Assembly (NCBI RefSeq): GCF_014697075.1
Contig: NZ_JACJRE010000027.1
Location: forward strand, 41,594-105,593
Direction of reading: 5' to 3'
Length of the DNA: 64,000 nt
Source: Tolypothrix sp. FACHB-123
GTDB taxonomy: Bacteria; Cyanobacteriota; Cyanobacteriia; Cyanobacteriales; Nostocaceae
The first letter of the stretch is position 1. Every line of letters starts with the position of its first letter. Made by a program: the position numbers and the translations under genes. The notes beneath the pieces were generated by a model. It saw only the letters and a list, made by a program, of their open reading frames with translations. It searched no databases and was not told where the DNA came from. This document shows, one piece after another, positions 57,731-64,000 of this stretch.

Positions 57731-58273
57731 ATGCAATATCGTCGCGCTACAATTGCGGGTGGAACTTACTTTTTTACAGTCGTTACAGATAATAGAAAAA
57801 AGTTTCTATGTATACCAAGCAATGTAGTTTTATTGAGAGATGCTTTTCGGGATGTGATGAAACAACACCCGTTTATTATTGATGCTTGTGTTGTATTACC
57901 GGATCATTTGCACTGTATTTGGACATTACCACCAGAAGATAGCGATTTTTCTACCCGTTGGCGCTTGATAAAAAGCTATTTTAGCCGCAAATGTGATACT
58001 TTATTAGCAGAAAATTTATCTAGCTCTAAGCAAAAGAAACAAGAAAGAGCAATTTGGCAGCGTCGTTTTTGGGAACATTTGATTAAGGATGAGGTAGATT
58101 TTAAAAATCATCTGGAATATATTCATTACAATCCGGTGAAACATGGTTTGGTGCAAGCTCCAAAGGATTGGGAATATTCCAGCTTTCATCGTGCGGTGCG
58201 TCAGGGTATGTATGATGTGATGTGGGGTGCTGGGGAGGAGATTGTATTTGCTGCGGATATTGGTAAGGAGTAA
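57731..58273 (+). CDS. REP-associated tyrosine transposase (RAYT, Y1 family)
   Basis: 180 residues: YRRATIAGGTYFFTVVT at the start, the metal-binding HLH (His59, His61 in LPDHLHCIW), and the nucleophile tyrosine in LEYIHYNPVKHGLV (Tyr130 likely). These are the single-strand transposase motifs of RAYTs, domesticated relatives of IS200/IS605 TnpA that process REP palindromes. Matching REP palindromes lie 80 bases before and 50 bases after it. The gene looks intact. Confidence 0.92.
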   Translation: MQYRRATIAGGTYFFTVVTDNRKKFLCIPSNVVLLRDAFRDVMKQHPFIIDACVVLPDHLHCIWTLPPEDSDFSTRWRLIKSYFSRKCDTLLAENLSSSKQKKQERAIWQRRFWEHLIKDEVDFKNHLEYIHYNPVKHGLVQAPKDWEYSSFHRAVRQGMYDVMWGAGEEIVFAADIGKE

Positions 58274-58291
58274 ATTTTGTAGTTAAAGGTA

Positions 58292-58352
58292 ATATCCGCG
58301 TTTGGTGTTGGGGTGGGAATGTTGGGTTTCGCAAAGCCTCAACCCAACCTAC
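58292..58352. repeat. REP half-palindrome downstream of the RAYT gene
   Basis: A TCCGCGTTTGGTGTTGGGG stretch and GTTGGGTTTCGCAAAGCCTC with AACCCAACCTAC copy the right half of the upstream REP (57591-57649). Confidence 0.85.
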
Positions 58353-58492
58353 GTCTGATTAGTTTTTTGAAAGATTTTTTTCCGCCGAAGGCGGGGAAAG
58401 AAGGGAAAAGAATAATAAGGGCAAAGTGTTAAAGGGCTAGAGTGCAAAGGACAAGGAATGCTCACGCCACAGCCACCGCAACTACGCGACAA

Positions 58493-58555
58493 CCCACCTC
58501 TTCCCAGAAGTTTGATGATTTTGTAGCGATTGCGGAGAATTGTGCCATTCAGCAT
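58493..58555 (-). pseudogene. N-terminal fragment of a Ser/Thr protein kinase gene
   Basis: ATG 58555 opens MLNGTILRNRYKIIKLLGRG, the start of a cyanobacterial Hanks-type kinase up to the glycine-rich loop. It then runs into a repeat-derived sequence (CGTAGTTGCGGTGGC) with no kinase homology. Only 21 codons remain, so this is a remnant, possibly from recombination at the repeat. Confidence 0.65.
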
Positions 58556-58632
58556 CCAATTTACCTAATTTGATGAAAAATTAGCCTCTGGAGCTAAATT
58601 ATACTTGATGTCTCGCGAGGGGTGGTTTTTGA

Positions 58633-59532
58633 CTACCAGTTACCCAAAAAATCCCAATCTTGGACATTTTCCGGCTGTTCAGTCTCTTGTGGTGGTGGTT
58701 GAGCAGGATCGGATTCCATCAATTGAGTATATGCGCTAGTTTCTACCCATTTCAACAATTCTGATGCTCGCATAACATGCCAAGGAATTTGATATTCCAT
58801 GAAACTAAAAATTTTGGTAACTTGATCTAATCCCTCAAGTTCTTGAAATTGAAACTCACGCGCTTGCTGTGTAAAATCTTCGATAACCTCTGGTGTTAAG
58901 TATTCACTTGGTAATCCACCCAATTTCATCAAGGATGCGATCGCAATATCAATATCTTGACATGCTAACAATCCAGCGCGATCGGCTGTCAGTTTCGCCA
59001 TCATAATCCAGTTGTACAATGCAATTTCTATGCCATTGACGGCTAATCCGCCAAATCCCAGTGTGGTGCTGCTGATGACGTTTTTCAATAATGGCATGAC
59101 TACCGCCAGTTGTTGATATGTTAAATATTTACCTTTGATTCTGGCAATTTCATGTCCGAAAACAAATAATAATTCTTCTGCTTCTAACCATTCCAGGGTT
59201 TCTAAGTTGACGCCGATTAATGGTTTCTCCACACCAATCGTATAGGTAGAAATATGTCCTGTACCTCGATAAAGATATAAATCTGGTACGGGTTCATCAA
59301 GAATCTGACAAGTTTCAACTAAAGGGTTATGCAATTTGGGAAAGTTGCGCGGGTTGACGCGAAACTCGTTACCGAGTTTTTGCAGTCTCAGAAGACGATC
59401 TATACCATACTCATTAATTTTTTTGAGCAGGAGTGGTAAACCTGGCATTTTTTGCAGTGCCGCCAAGGCTTTACGATCAAAAGGATGTTGGTAGCTGTCT
59501 GGATGTAAACCTTGAAGTGTTTTACGTGTCAT
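58633..59532 (-). CDS. M48-like metalloprotease relative lacking zinc ligands (probable pseudoenzyme)
   Basis: 299 residues resembling cyanobacterial M48 (Ste24/HtpX-like) soluble members: LYLYRGTGHISTYTIGVEKP, then LLFVFGHEIARIKGKYL at 122-136, two weakly hydrophobic segments (VVMPLLKNVISSTTLGFGG), and KLTADRAGLLACQD. The HExxH zinc motif reads H127-E-I-A-R131, so the second ligand is Arg. The ligand Glu of the E-x3-AD box appears as Lys180 (K-L-T-A-D). Protease activity is therefore doubtful. The C-terminal tail is Pro/Gln-rich. A MITE-like element lies directly upstream. Confidence 0.8.
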   Translation of the reverse strand: MTRKTLQGLHPDSYQHPFDRKALAALQKMPGLPLLLKKINEYGIDRLLRLQKLGNEFRVNPRNFPKLHNPLVETCQILDEPVPDLYLYRGTGHISTYTIGVEKPLIGVNLETLEWLEAEELLFVFGHEIARIKGKYLTYQQLAVVMPLLKNVISSTTLGFGGLAVNGIEIALYNWIMMAKLTADRAGLLACQDIDIAIASLMKLGGLPSEYLTPEVIEDFTQQAREFQFQELEGLDQVTKIFSFMEYQIPWHVMRASELLKWVETSAYTQLMESDPAQPPPQETEQPENVQDWDFLGNW

Positions 59533-59538
59533 TTGTCT

Positions 59539-59673
59539 TAGGGAACTCCAAAAAATAAATTATTCCGTTAAACGTTGACTGTTGACTGTTGACGGTTCAC
59601 AGTTAACAGTTAACAGTCAACCGTCAACAGTGAACAATAGCAATGGAATATTTTTTTACTTGGAAGTCTCTTA
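59539..59673. mobile_element. MITE-like element, copy 3
   Basis: Left TAGGGAACTCCAAAAAATAA, right TTTTTTTACTTGGAAGTCTC. Its middle is an inverted pair of TTGACTG heptamers (59575-59635). Ends match the copies at 21138 and 29689. It occupies the presumed promoter of the M48-like gene. Confidence 0.65.
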
Positions 59674-59715
59674 CACATTACCTAAAGATTTTTGCATAGT
59701 GCGATCGCTATCTCA

Positions 59716-60105
59716 TCATTTTGCTGCTTGGCGTTTGAATGTCAGTTTGATTGCGCCTTTACCGCTAGCTTTTGCACCGCTACCAATTAACTTGACTTCT
59801 CCTTCGCCACTAATTTCTATTGATAGTTCAATTTCTTCTAACTGCATTCCCGATTTTACTTGAGCTTGCTGTTCTGCTTGATTGAATAAACGTCCTACTA
59901 CTCCCAGAAATTTTGTCATTTCTTTTTCTAATTTTTGTGCGGGAACTGGAACTGCATCTGTTACGCCTTTGCTTCCAGTTGTTTCTCTGGTTTCGTCACT
60001 GCGGTTAATTCCTCTAAAATTCCCGCCTTGATTGTTGTCGGGAATGGCTATTTGGGGGGTGTCGTCGGTGACTATCCAAATGCTATCTGCGGGTGTGTCT
60101 GGCAT
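59716..60105 (-). CDS. Pepco/Trypco-like domain protein
   Basis: 129 residues from ATG 60105 (MPDTPADSIWIVTDDTPQ); an open frame to 60255 has only a TTG start. An amphipathic helix (LEKEMTKFLGVVGRLFNQAE) is followed by the beta-strand end EEIELSIEISGEGEVKLIGS, then GAIKLTFKR. This resembles peptidase- or trypsin-co-occurring domains found in cyanobacterial conflict and signalling gene sets, often beside proteases or STAND NTPases. The assignment is from memory of the pattern and moderately sure. It lies upstream of the M48-like gene on the same strand, with a MITE-like element between. Confidence 0.6.
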   Translation of the reverse strand: MPDTPADSIWIVTDDTPQIAIPDNNQGGNFRGINRSDETRETTGSKGVTDAVPVPAQKLEKEMTKFLGVVGRLFNQAEQQAQVKSGMQLEEIELSIEISGEGEVKLIGSGAKASGKGAIKLTFKRQAAK

Positions 60106-60255
60106 AGTTTTTTTAGCGTTTATCTCAAATTTGCTGAAAATACTTTCAGTAATATACAACGCTCTCAATGAGGATTTCGCTAAATTATTGTCTGGCGGAA
60201 ATTGATTTGCTAGCTCTTGGTCTTCTGCAATAGGTTTGAATGGCGATTGCCTCAA

Positions 60256-60582
60256 TTTCTCTATTCTTAATTTGAGGTGAAAAGCAGACTATATTGTTTG
60301 ATAATTAGATATCTTTTGGCAGGAATGAGTTTATATGCGCACACCTTTTCCATTATCTATATAGTACCTTAGCAAGAGTTGCTAAGTCAATAGTCTCATC
60401 TTCAGAGACAATGGTTTAAGTCTGATTTTTCCCAATCTTTTGCTTATGAAAATCAGATTTTAGTACATTTGTCAAGAGATAAACAGACAAAATGGGTAAA
60501 AAAGGGAGAGGAAAAAGTAAGAAAAAAGTAAGAAACGGATTTTTGGTAAAAGGCTAGAAAGTAGATATAGAGGGAGGAGTAG
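60256..60582. other. intergenic region upstream of rsmA
   Basis: A/T-rich, with an AGGGAGGAG ribosome-binding site for rsmA at its end. No gene seen. Confidence 0.5.
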
Positions 60583-61404
60583 ATGGTACGACCGCGCAAG
60601 GCCTTTGCTCAGCATTGGCTCAAAAGTGAGAAGGCTTTAGAGGCAATCGTCAAGGCGGCAGATTGCCAACAGAGCGATCGCATTCTGGAGATTGGCCCTG
60701 GTACAGGTATCCTGACTCGTCGGTTATTACCTTTGGTGCAGTCTTTATTGGCGGTGGAAATTGACCGCGATTTGTGCGATTTATTAGCAAAGCAATTGGG
60801 TAAAAAAGAAAATTTCTTGCTGCTCCAAGGGGATTTTTTGACTTTGGATATTGGGGAAAATTTAGCTTTATTTCCTAACTTTCAAAATCAAAATAAAGTA
60901 GTGGCGAATATCCCCTATAACATTACAGGGCCGATAATCGAAAAACTCTTAGGCACAATTGCTAATCCGAATCCGCGACCATTTGATTCAATAGTATTAT
61001 TAGTGCAGAAAGAAGTTGCCGACAGGTTATATGCTAAACCCGGTTCTAAAAACTTTGGCGCGTTGAGTATTAGGGTGCAATATTTAGCAGCATGTGAATT
61101 AATTTGTACAGTTCCAGCTAGTGCATTTCATCCACCACCAAAAGTAGATTCCGCAGTCGTGAGAATGCGTCCCAGACCAATCGAAATACCCGCAATTGAC
61201 CCGCGAAAATTTGAGAACTTGCTGAAATTGGGATTCGGTGCAAAGCGGAAAATGTTACGAAATAATTTACAACCAGTAGTAGAACGCGATCGCCTGACTC
61301 ACTTACTGGAACAATTAGAGATAAATCCCCAAGTACGCGCTGAAGACCTCAGCGTCTCTCAATGGGTAACTTTAGCAAATCAGTTACTTGTAACCGATGA
61401 TTAG
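60583..61404 (+). CDS. rsmA: 16S rRNA dimethyladenosine transferase, RsmA (KsgA)
   Basis: Dimethylates the two adjacent adenosines near the 3' end of 16S rRNA during 30S maturation. 273 residues: VRPRKAFAQHWL at the start, the SAM-binding ILEIGPGTGILTRRLL (residues 34-49), EIDRDLC, GDFL, the catalytic NIPYNI (109-114), and the C-terminal FGAKRKMLRNNL. A strong GGGAGGAG precedes the ATG. ispE follows after 50 bases and DUF3082 after that, a common cyanobacterial order. Confidence 0.95.
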   Translation: MVRPRKAFAQHWLKSEKALEAIVKAADCQQSDRILEIGPGTGILTRRLLPLVQSLLAVEIDRDLCDLLAKQLGKKENFLLLQGDFLTLDIGENLALFPNFQNQNKVVANIPYNITGPIIEKLLGTIANPNPRPFDSIVLLVQKEVADRLYAKPGSKNFGALSIRVQYLAACELICTVPASAFHPPPKVDSAVVRMRPRPIEIPAIDPRKFENLLKLGFGAKRKMLRNNLQPVVERDRLTHLLEQLEINPQVRAEDLSVSQWVTLANQLLVTDD

Positions 61405-61454
61405 CAGGTTTTGGAGAAAAATCCAAAATCTAAAATCCAAAATCCAAAATTACT

Positions 61455-62408
61455 ATGCGTTCTTACACCCTCATTGCCCCTGCTAAAATTAACTTGTATC
61501 TGGAAATCATCGGCGACCGTCCGGATGGATTTCATGAATTAGCGATGATACTGCAAAGCATCGACTTAGCCGATCAAATTGGCGTGCGTTCCCTCAGCAC
61601 AGATACAATTCGCGTCCACTCTCAGCATCCCCAAGTCCCCACAGATAAAACTAATCTCGCTTATCGCGCGGCGGAATTGATGGTAAAAGAATTTCCCGAT
61701 ACCTTTGCTAAATATGGTGGTGTAGAAATTACCATCGACAAGCACATACCTGTAGCAGCTGGGTTAGCTGGTGGTTCGACAAACGCCGCAGCTGTGTTAG
61801 TGGGGATAGATTTACTTTGGAATTTAGGACTAACGCAAACAGAATTAGAAGAATTAGGTGCGGTTCTTGGTTCAGATGTCCCCTTTTGTATTGCAGGGGG
61901 AACAGTGATTGCGACGGGGAGAGGCGAACAACTTTCACCGCTACCGAGTTTAGACAATATATATATAGTATTGGCGAAGTATCGCAGCTTAGAAGTTTCC
62001 ACAGCTTGGGCGTACAAAACCTATCGTCAACAGTATGGCAATACATATATTAAAGATACTGCTGACTTGGTAGCTCGTGCCAATGCAGTGCATTCCGGGC
62101 CGATAGTCAAAGCGATCGCTAATAAAGATGCAACTGATATCGCCCAAAAAATGCATAATGATTTAGAGCGCGTCGTCTTACCAGAGTATCCCCAAGTTCT
62201 ACAACTGCGAGAATTATTTGCAGCACAAGACGGTGTTCTCGGAACCATGATGTCAGGTTCTGGCCCTTCAGTGTTTGCTTTAGTTGAGTCCCAACCCCAA
62301 GCAGAAATAGTTAAGCAAAAAATTAGAGACGCCATCCCGGACGAAGATTTAGAATTATTTGTGACGCGAACCACTTCACATGGAATAAAAATCGCGTCGT
62401 CAGTTTAA
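61455..62408 (+). CDS. ispE: 4-diphosphocytidyl-2-C-methyl-D-erythritol kinase, IspE
   Basis: Fourth step of the MEP isoprenoid pathway: ATP-dependent phosphorylation of CDP-methylerythritol. The 317-residue GHMP kinase has APAKINLYLEIIGDRPDGFHEL (active-site Lys, residues 8-29), the ATP-binding IPVAAGLAGGSTNAAAVL, LGSDVPFCI, and the C-terminal MMSGSGPSVFAL. It lies 50 bases after rsmA; the gap consists of AATCCAAAAT repeats. Confidence 0.96.
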   Translation: MRSYTLIAPAKINLYLEIIGDRPDGFHELAMILQSIDLADQIGVRSLSTDTIRVHSQHPQVPTDKTNLAYRAAELMVKEFPDTFAKYGGVEITIDKHIPVAAGLAGGSTNAAAVLVGIDLLWNLGLTQTELEELGAVLGSDVPFCIAGGTVIATGRGEQLSPLPSLDNIYIVLAKYRSLEVSTAWAYKTYRQQYGNTYIKDTADLVARANAVHSGPIVKAIANKDATDIAQKMHNDLERVVLPEYPQVLQLRELFAAQDGVLGTMMSGSGPSVFALVESQPQAEIVKQKIRDAIPDEDLELFVTRTTSHGIKIASSV

Positions 62409-62571
62409 AGGTGGGGAAGAAAAAAGGACAAGGAAGATTATTGTGCATCACTCCTTGAAGCGCACTTTCCTAAGTTAATTAGCTAAAACCTGGATAGAAA
62501 AATTTTACTCCTTCTGCCATCTGCCTTTATTTTGCTCAATCCAAAATCCAAAATCTAAAATCTAAAATTGT

Positions 62572-62895
62572 ATGACTGATCCAAATTCCCTTCCCCAAAC
62601 AGAGACTCCCGCAGAAGTCCAAACAAGTCCAGTACGCTGTGTTAGTGGCGCAATCGTTTCCGGAGGATTAGGTTACGCAATCTATTCGGTGATGATTGCG
62701 ATCGCTACAAATTTTGCTAGCAAGCCGATACACTCAGATAATCAATTAGTGCTGCGCCTAACTTCCGCAGTTCGTACCTTAGTAGTCGGTTTATTCGCCT
62801 TGGGTTCGGGAATATTTGGTTTAGTAGCTGTGGGTTTATTGGCTTTAGCATTGCAGTTGTTATTGCAAAAGTTCAAAAAAAGTCCAGAGTCTTAA
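62572..62895 (+). CDS. DUF3082 membrane protein
   Basis: 107 residues with two membrane helices (ISGGLGYAIYSVMIAIATNF-like, about 26-47, and VVGLFALGSGIFGLVAVGLLALALQLLL, about 70-98). A polar N-terminus (MTDPNSLPQTETPAEVQ) precedes them. It matches the cyanobacterial DUF3082 family, which commonly follows ispE. Function unknown; the conserved position suggests co-expression with ispE. Confidence 0.85.
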   Translation: MTDPNSLPQTETPAEVQTSPVRCVSGAIVSGGLGYAIYSVMIAIATNFASKPIHSDNQLVLRLTSAVRTLVVGLFALGSGIFGLVAVGLLALALQLLLQKFKKSPES

Positions 62896-62943
62896 CAATT
62901 CAAAATTCAAAATTCAAAATTAAAGACATTTTTAGTCCAGTAG

Positions 62944-63047
62944 TGGATCGACACGCCTAAAGTTGTGCATTAAGAATAAAGCAGAAAGTATTGATTTATC
63001 TCACTTTTCACAAAAATCTATTGCATCATTTTAGCTGTGTCGATCCA
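62944..63047. mobile_element. MITE-like unit 1 with 11-bp terminal inverted repeats
   Basis: Begins TGGATCGACAC and ends GTGTCGATCCA, perfect 11-bp inverted ends, 104 bp. There is no coding sequence inside. It is followed by a GTAGGGTGCGTTA repeat. Confidence 0.75.
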
Positions 63048-63103
63048 GTAGGGTGCGTTATCACGAAGTGTAACGCACCGTATTAGCGTGTATAGTCCAG
63101 TAG

Positions 63104-63207
63104 TGGATCGACACGCCTAAAGTTGTGCATTAAAAATAAAGCAGAAAGTATTGATTTATCTCACTTTTCACAAAAATCTATTGCAACATTTTAGCTGTGT
63201 CGATCCA
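63104..63207. mobile_element. MITE-like unit 2, tandem copy
   Basis: Same ends and length as the unit 160 bases upstream, with two base differences noticed. The duplicated block including flanks is 62933-63060 and 63093-63220. 63221-63434 contains further dispersed repeats. Confidence 0.75.
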
Positions 63208-63434
63208 GTAGGGTGCGTTAATAAACCGCAGAGGCACAGCGAAAAGTCTGAGCGGAGGTTTCCTCCGTACACCGAAGGGGTTACCGCAGGCATCAGAACT
63301 TTTCAATACAGAGAACACAGAGATAAAAGAAGAAATTTATTGCAAAATTTTAGCTTAGACAGTCTAGTATTCTCGGTTTTGGTGCGTTGCGCTGCGCGAC
63401 AACACACCCTACGGGATACTTGTATTTCTATATT

Positions 63435-63746
63435 ATGTCAATGGTCAAAGTAAAAAGTAGCCTAACCCTTACTCTGTCAATAGTTACCTTTGTTGTAAAG
63501 TACTTATTTAACTATTTCAGGGTGTTGATTGTGGTAGAGAATAAACAGTTAGTTGAAGCGATTCAAGATTTAAGAAGAACTATTATATATTGTTCTTTGA
63601 TGATTAGTGGAATTTTATTTGCAGGTATTGGTCTTTTATCTCTCAGCTTTACACAAACTGCTTTAGATATTATGGATTATGGATTTAGATATTTTTTCGT
63701 CTTTTTAGGGGTTTTTCTAATTTTTAAATCCAGTAAGAATTTGTGA
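63435..63746 (+). CDS. small membrane protein of unknown function
   Basis: 103 residues from ATG 63435 (MSMVKVKSSLTLTLSIVTFV); the ATG at 63441 is an alternative, and the open frame upstream is repeat DNA. Three hydrophobic stretches: about 8-30, 54-77 (IIYCSLMISGILFAGIGLLS) and 85-98 (YGFRYFFVFLGVFLIF). A charged ENKQLVEAIQDLRRT segment sits between the first two. Not recognised. A terminator follows. Confidence 0.6.
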   Translation: MSMVKVKSSLTLTLSIVTFVVKYLFNYFRVLIVVENKQLVEAIQDLRRTIIYCSLMISGILFAGIGLLSLSFTQTALDIMDYGFRYFFVFLGVFLIFKSSKNL

Positions 63747-63793
63747 CGATTAACGAACTCTACAATTATAAACTAATGAAGATACGCTTAATT

Positions 63794-63820
63794 AGCCCAC
63801 GCAAGTGGGCTTTGTTTGTA
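63794..63820 (+). terminator. terminator after the small membrane protein gene
   Basis: A 7-bp stem AGCCCAC/GTGGGCT with a GCAA loop followed by TTGTTTGT. Confidence 0.75.
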
Positions 63821-63883
63821 AGCTAGTAGCTACTTTTGTAAGTGTGTATAGTACCTGACTTTTCACGGGATGTGGAAAAGGAA

Positions 63884-63914
63884 ATTGGTTCGCGATAGGT
63901 GGTCGCGAACCAAT
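63884..63914. other. perfect 12-bp inverted repeat upstream of the last gene
   Basis: ATTGGTTCGCGA (63884-63895) and TCGCGAACCAAT (63903-63914) around a 7-base centre. No T-run follows. It could be an operator or a terminator for upstream transcripts. Confidence 0.55.
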
Positions 63915-63982
63915 CCTCTGGACTTAAGATAATTTGCGTCCTCTAATATAAGGTGCTTGTAGTATCGTATTTTGGGGTGCAA

Positions 63983-64000
63983 ATGAAACTATTAGAAGCA
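63983..64000 (+). CDS. possible start of a gene running off the window
   Basis: ATG 63983 opens MKLLEA, preceded by GGGGTG at ribosome-binding distance; the frame is open to the window end. Too short to identify. Confidence 0.3.

Noticed and set aside
63151-63453. 100-codon frame across the MITE-like unit
   Set aside because: Entirely within repeats; the downstream small membrane protein is the better call.

Overview
The window is a chromosome-like segment from a filamentous, heterocyst-type cyanobacterium (Nostocales: Nostoc, Calothrix or Tolypothrix type). The evidence is an NtcA gene of exactly the expected 223-residue form, a tocopherol cyclase, many cyanobacteria-only DUF genes (DUF3146, DUF3084, DUF3288, DUF3082, TIGR03792), very frequent HIP1 octamers (GCGATCGC), and abundant heptamer tandem repeats (CCCAATG, TTGACTG, TTGTCAG, CCCTAGT). 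Species-level placement is not possible by eye.

Layout. 1-3.8 kb: the 3' end of a caspase/DUF4384-type gene, a DUF3146 gene, a YqgF-type nuclease and a DUF3084 coiled-coil membrane protein. 4.1-6.9 kb: ntcA, with a perfect NtcA box upstream, divergent from fabI-hisB. 7-12 kb: an IS200/IS605-like remnant, an ABC ATPase, a Wza-type polysaccharide export protein and a secreted alpha/beta hydrolase. 12.1-13.25 kb: a CRISPR array of 12 intact repeats with no cas genes in the window; tag sequence and repeat decay both indicate minus-strand transcription. 13.5-19.5 kb: an SPFH protein, folP, tpiA, a dynamin-like/DUF697 GTPase, tocopherol cyclase and tRNA-Arg(CCU). 19.6-21.5 kb is almost pure repeat DNA.

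21.5-28.1 kb holds the most unusual genes: a 1845-residue protein (signal peptide or anchor, about 12 near-identical HEAT repeats, membrane segment, NACHT-like NTPase, second AAA-type ATPase) overlapped by a further ATPase/winged-helix gene. It looks like a STAND-type signalling or conflict system. Dispersed intergenic repeats have been absorbed in frame into the large gene.

28.3-51.6 kb is mainly housekeeping: FKBP isomerase, phasin-like protein, site-2 protease, serC, glycosyltransferases, trmFO, clpC, a hybrid histidine kinase, yjbQ, a Nif3 family gene and a beta-CASP nuclease, with one broken Rpn/DUF4351 gene. 51.8-58.6 kb is accessory: two short genes, a ParA plus ribbon-helix-helix pair with palindromic sites just upstream, a GerMN lipoprotein, a tyrosine recombinase, a Uma2 nuclease and a RAYT transposase flanked by its REP palindromes. 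58.6-60.1 kb carries an M48-like protein that has lost zinc ligands and a small Pepco/Trypco-like protein. 60.5-62.9 kb is rsmA-ispE-DUF3082, followed by two tandem MITE-like units and a small membrane protein.

All product names come from recognising motifs in the translated sequence; no database search was run.
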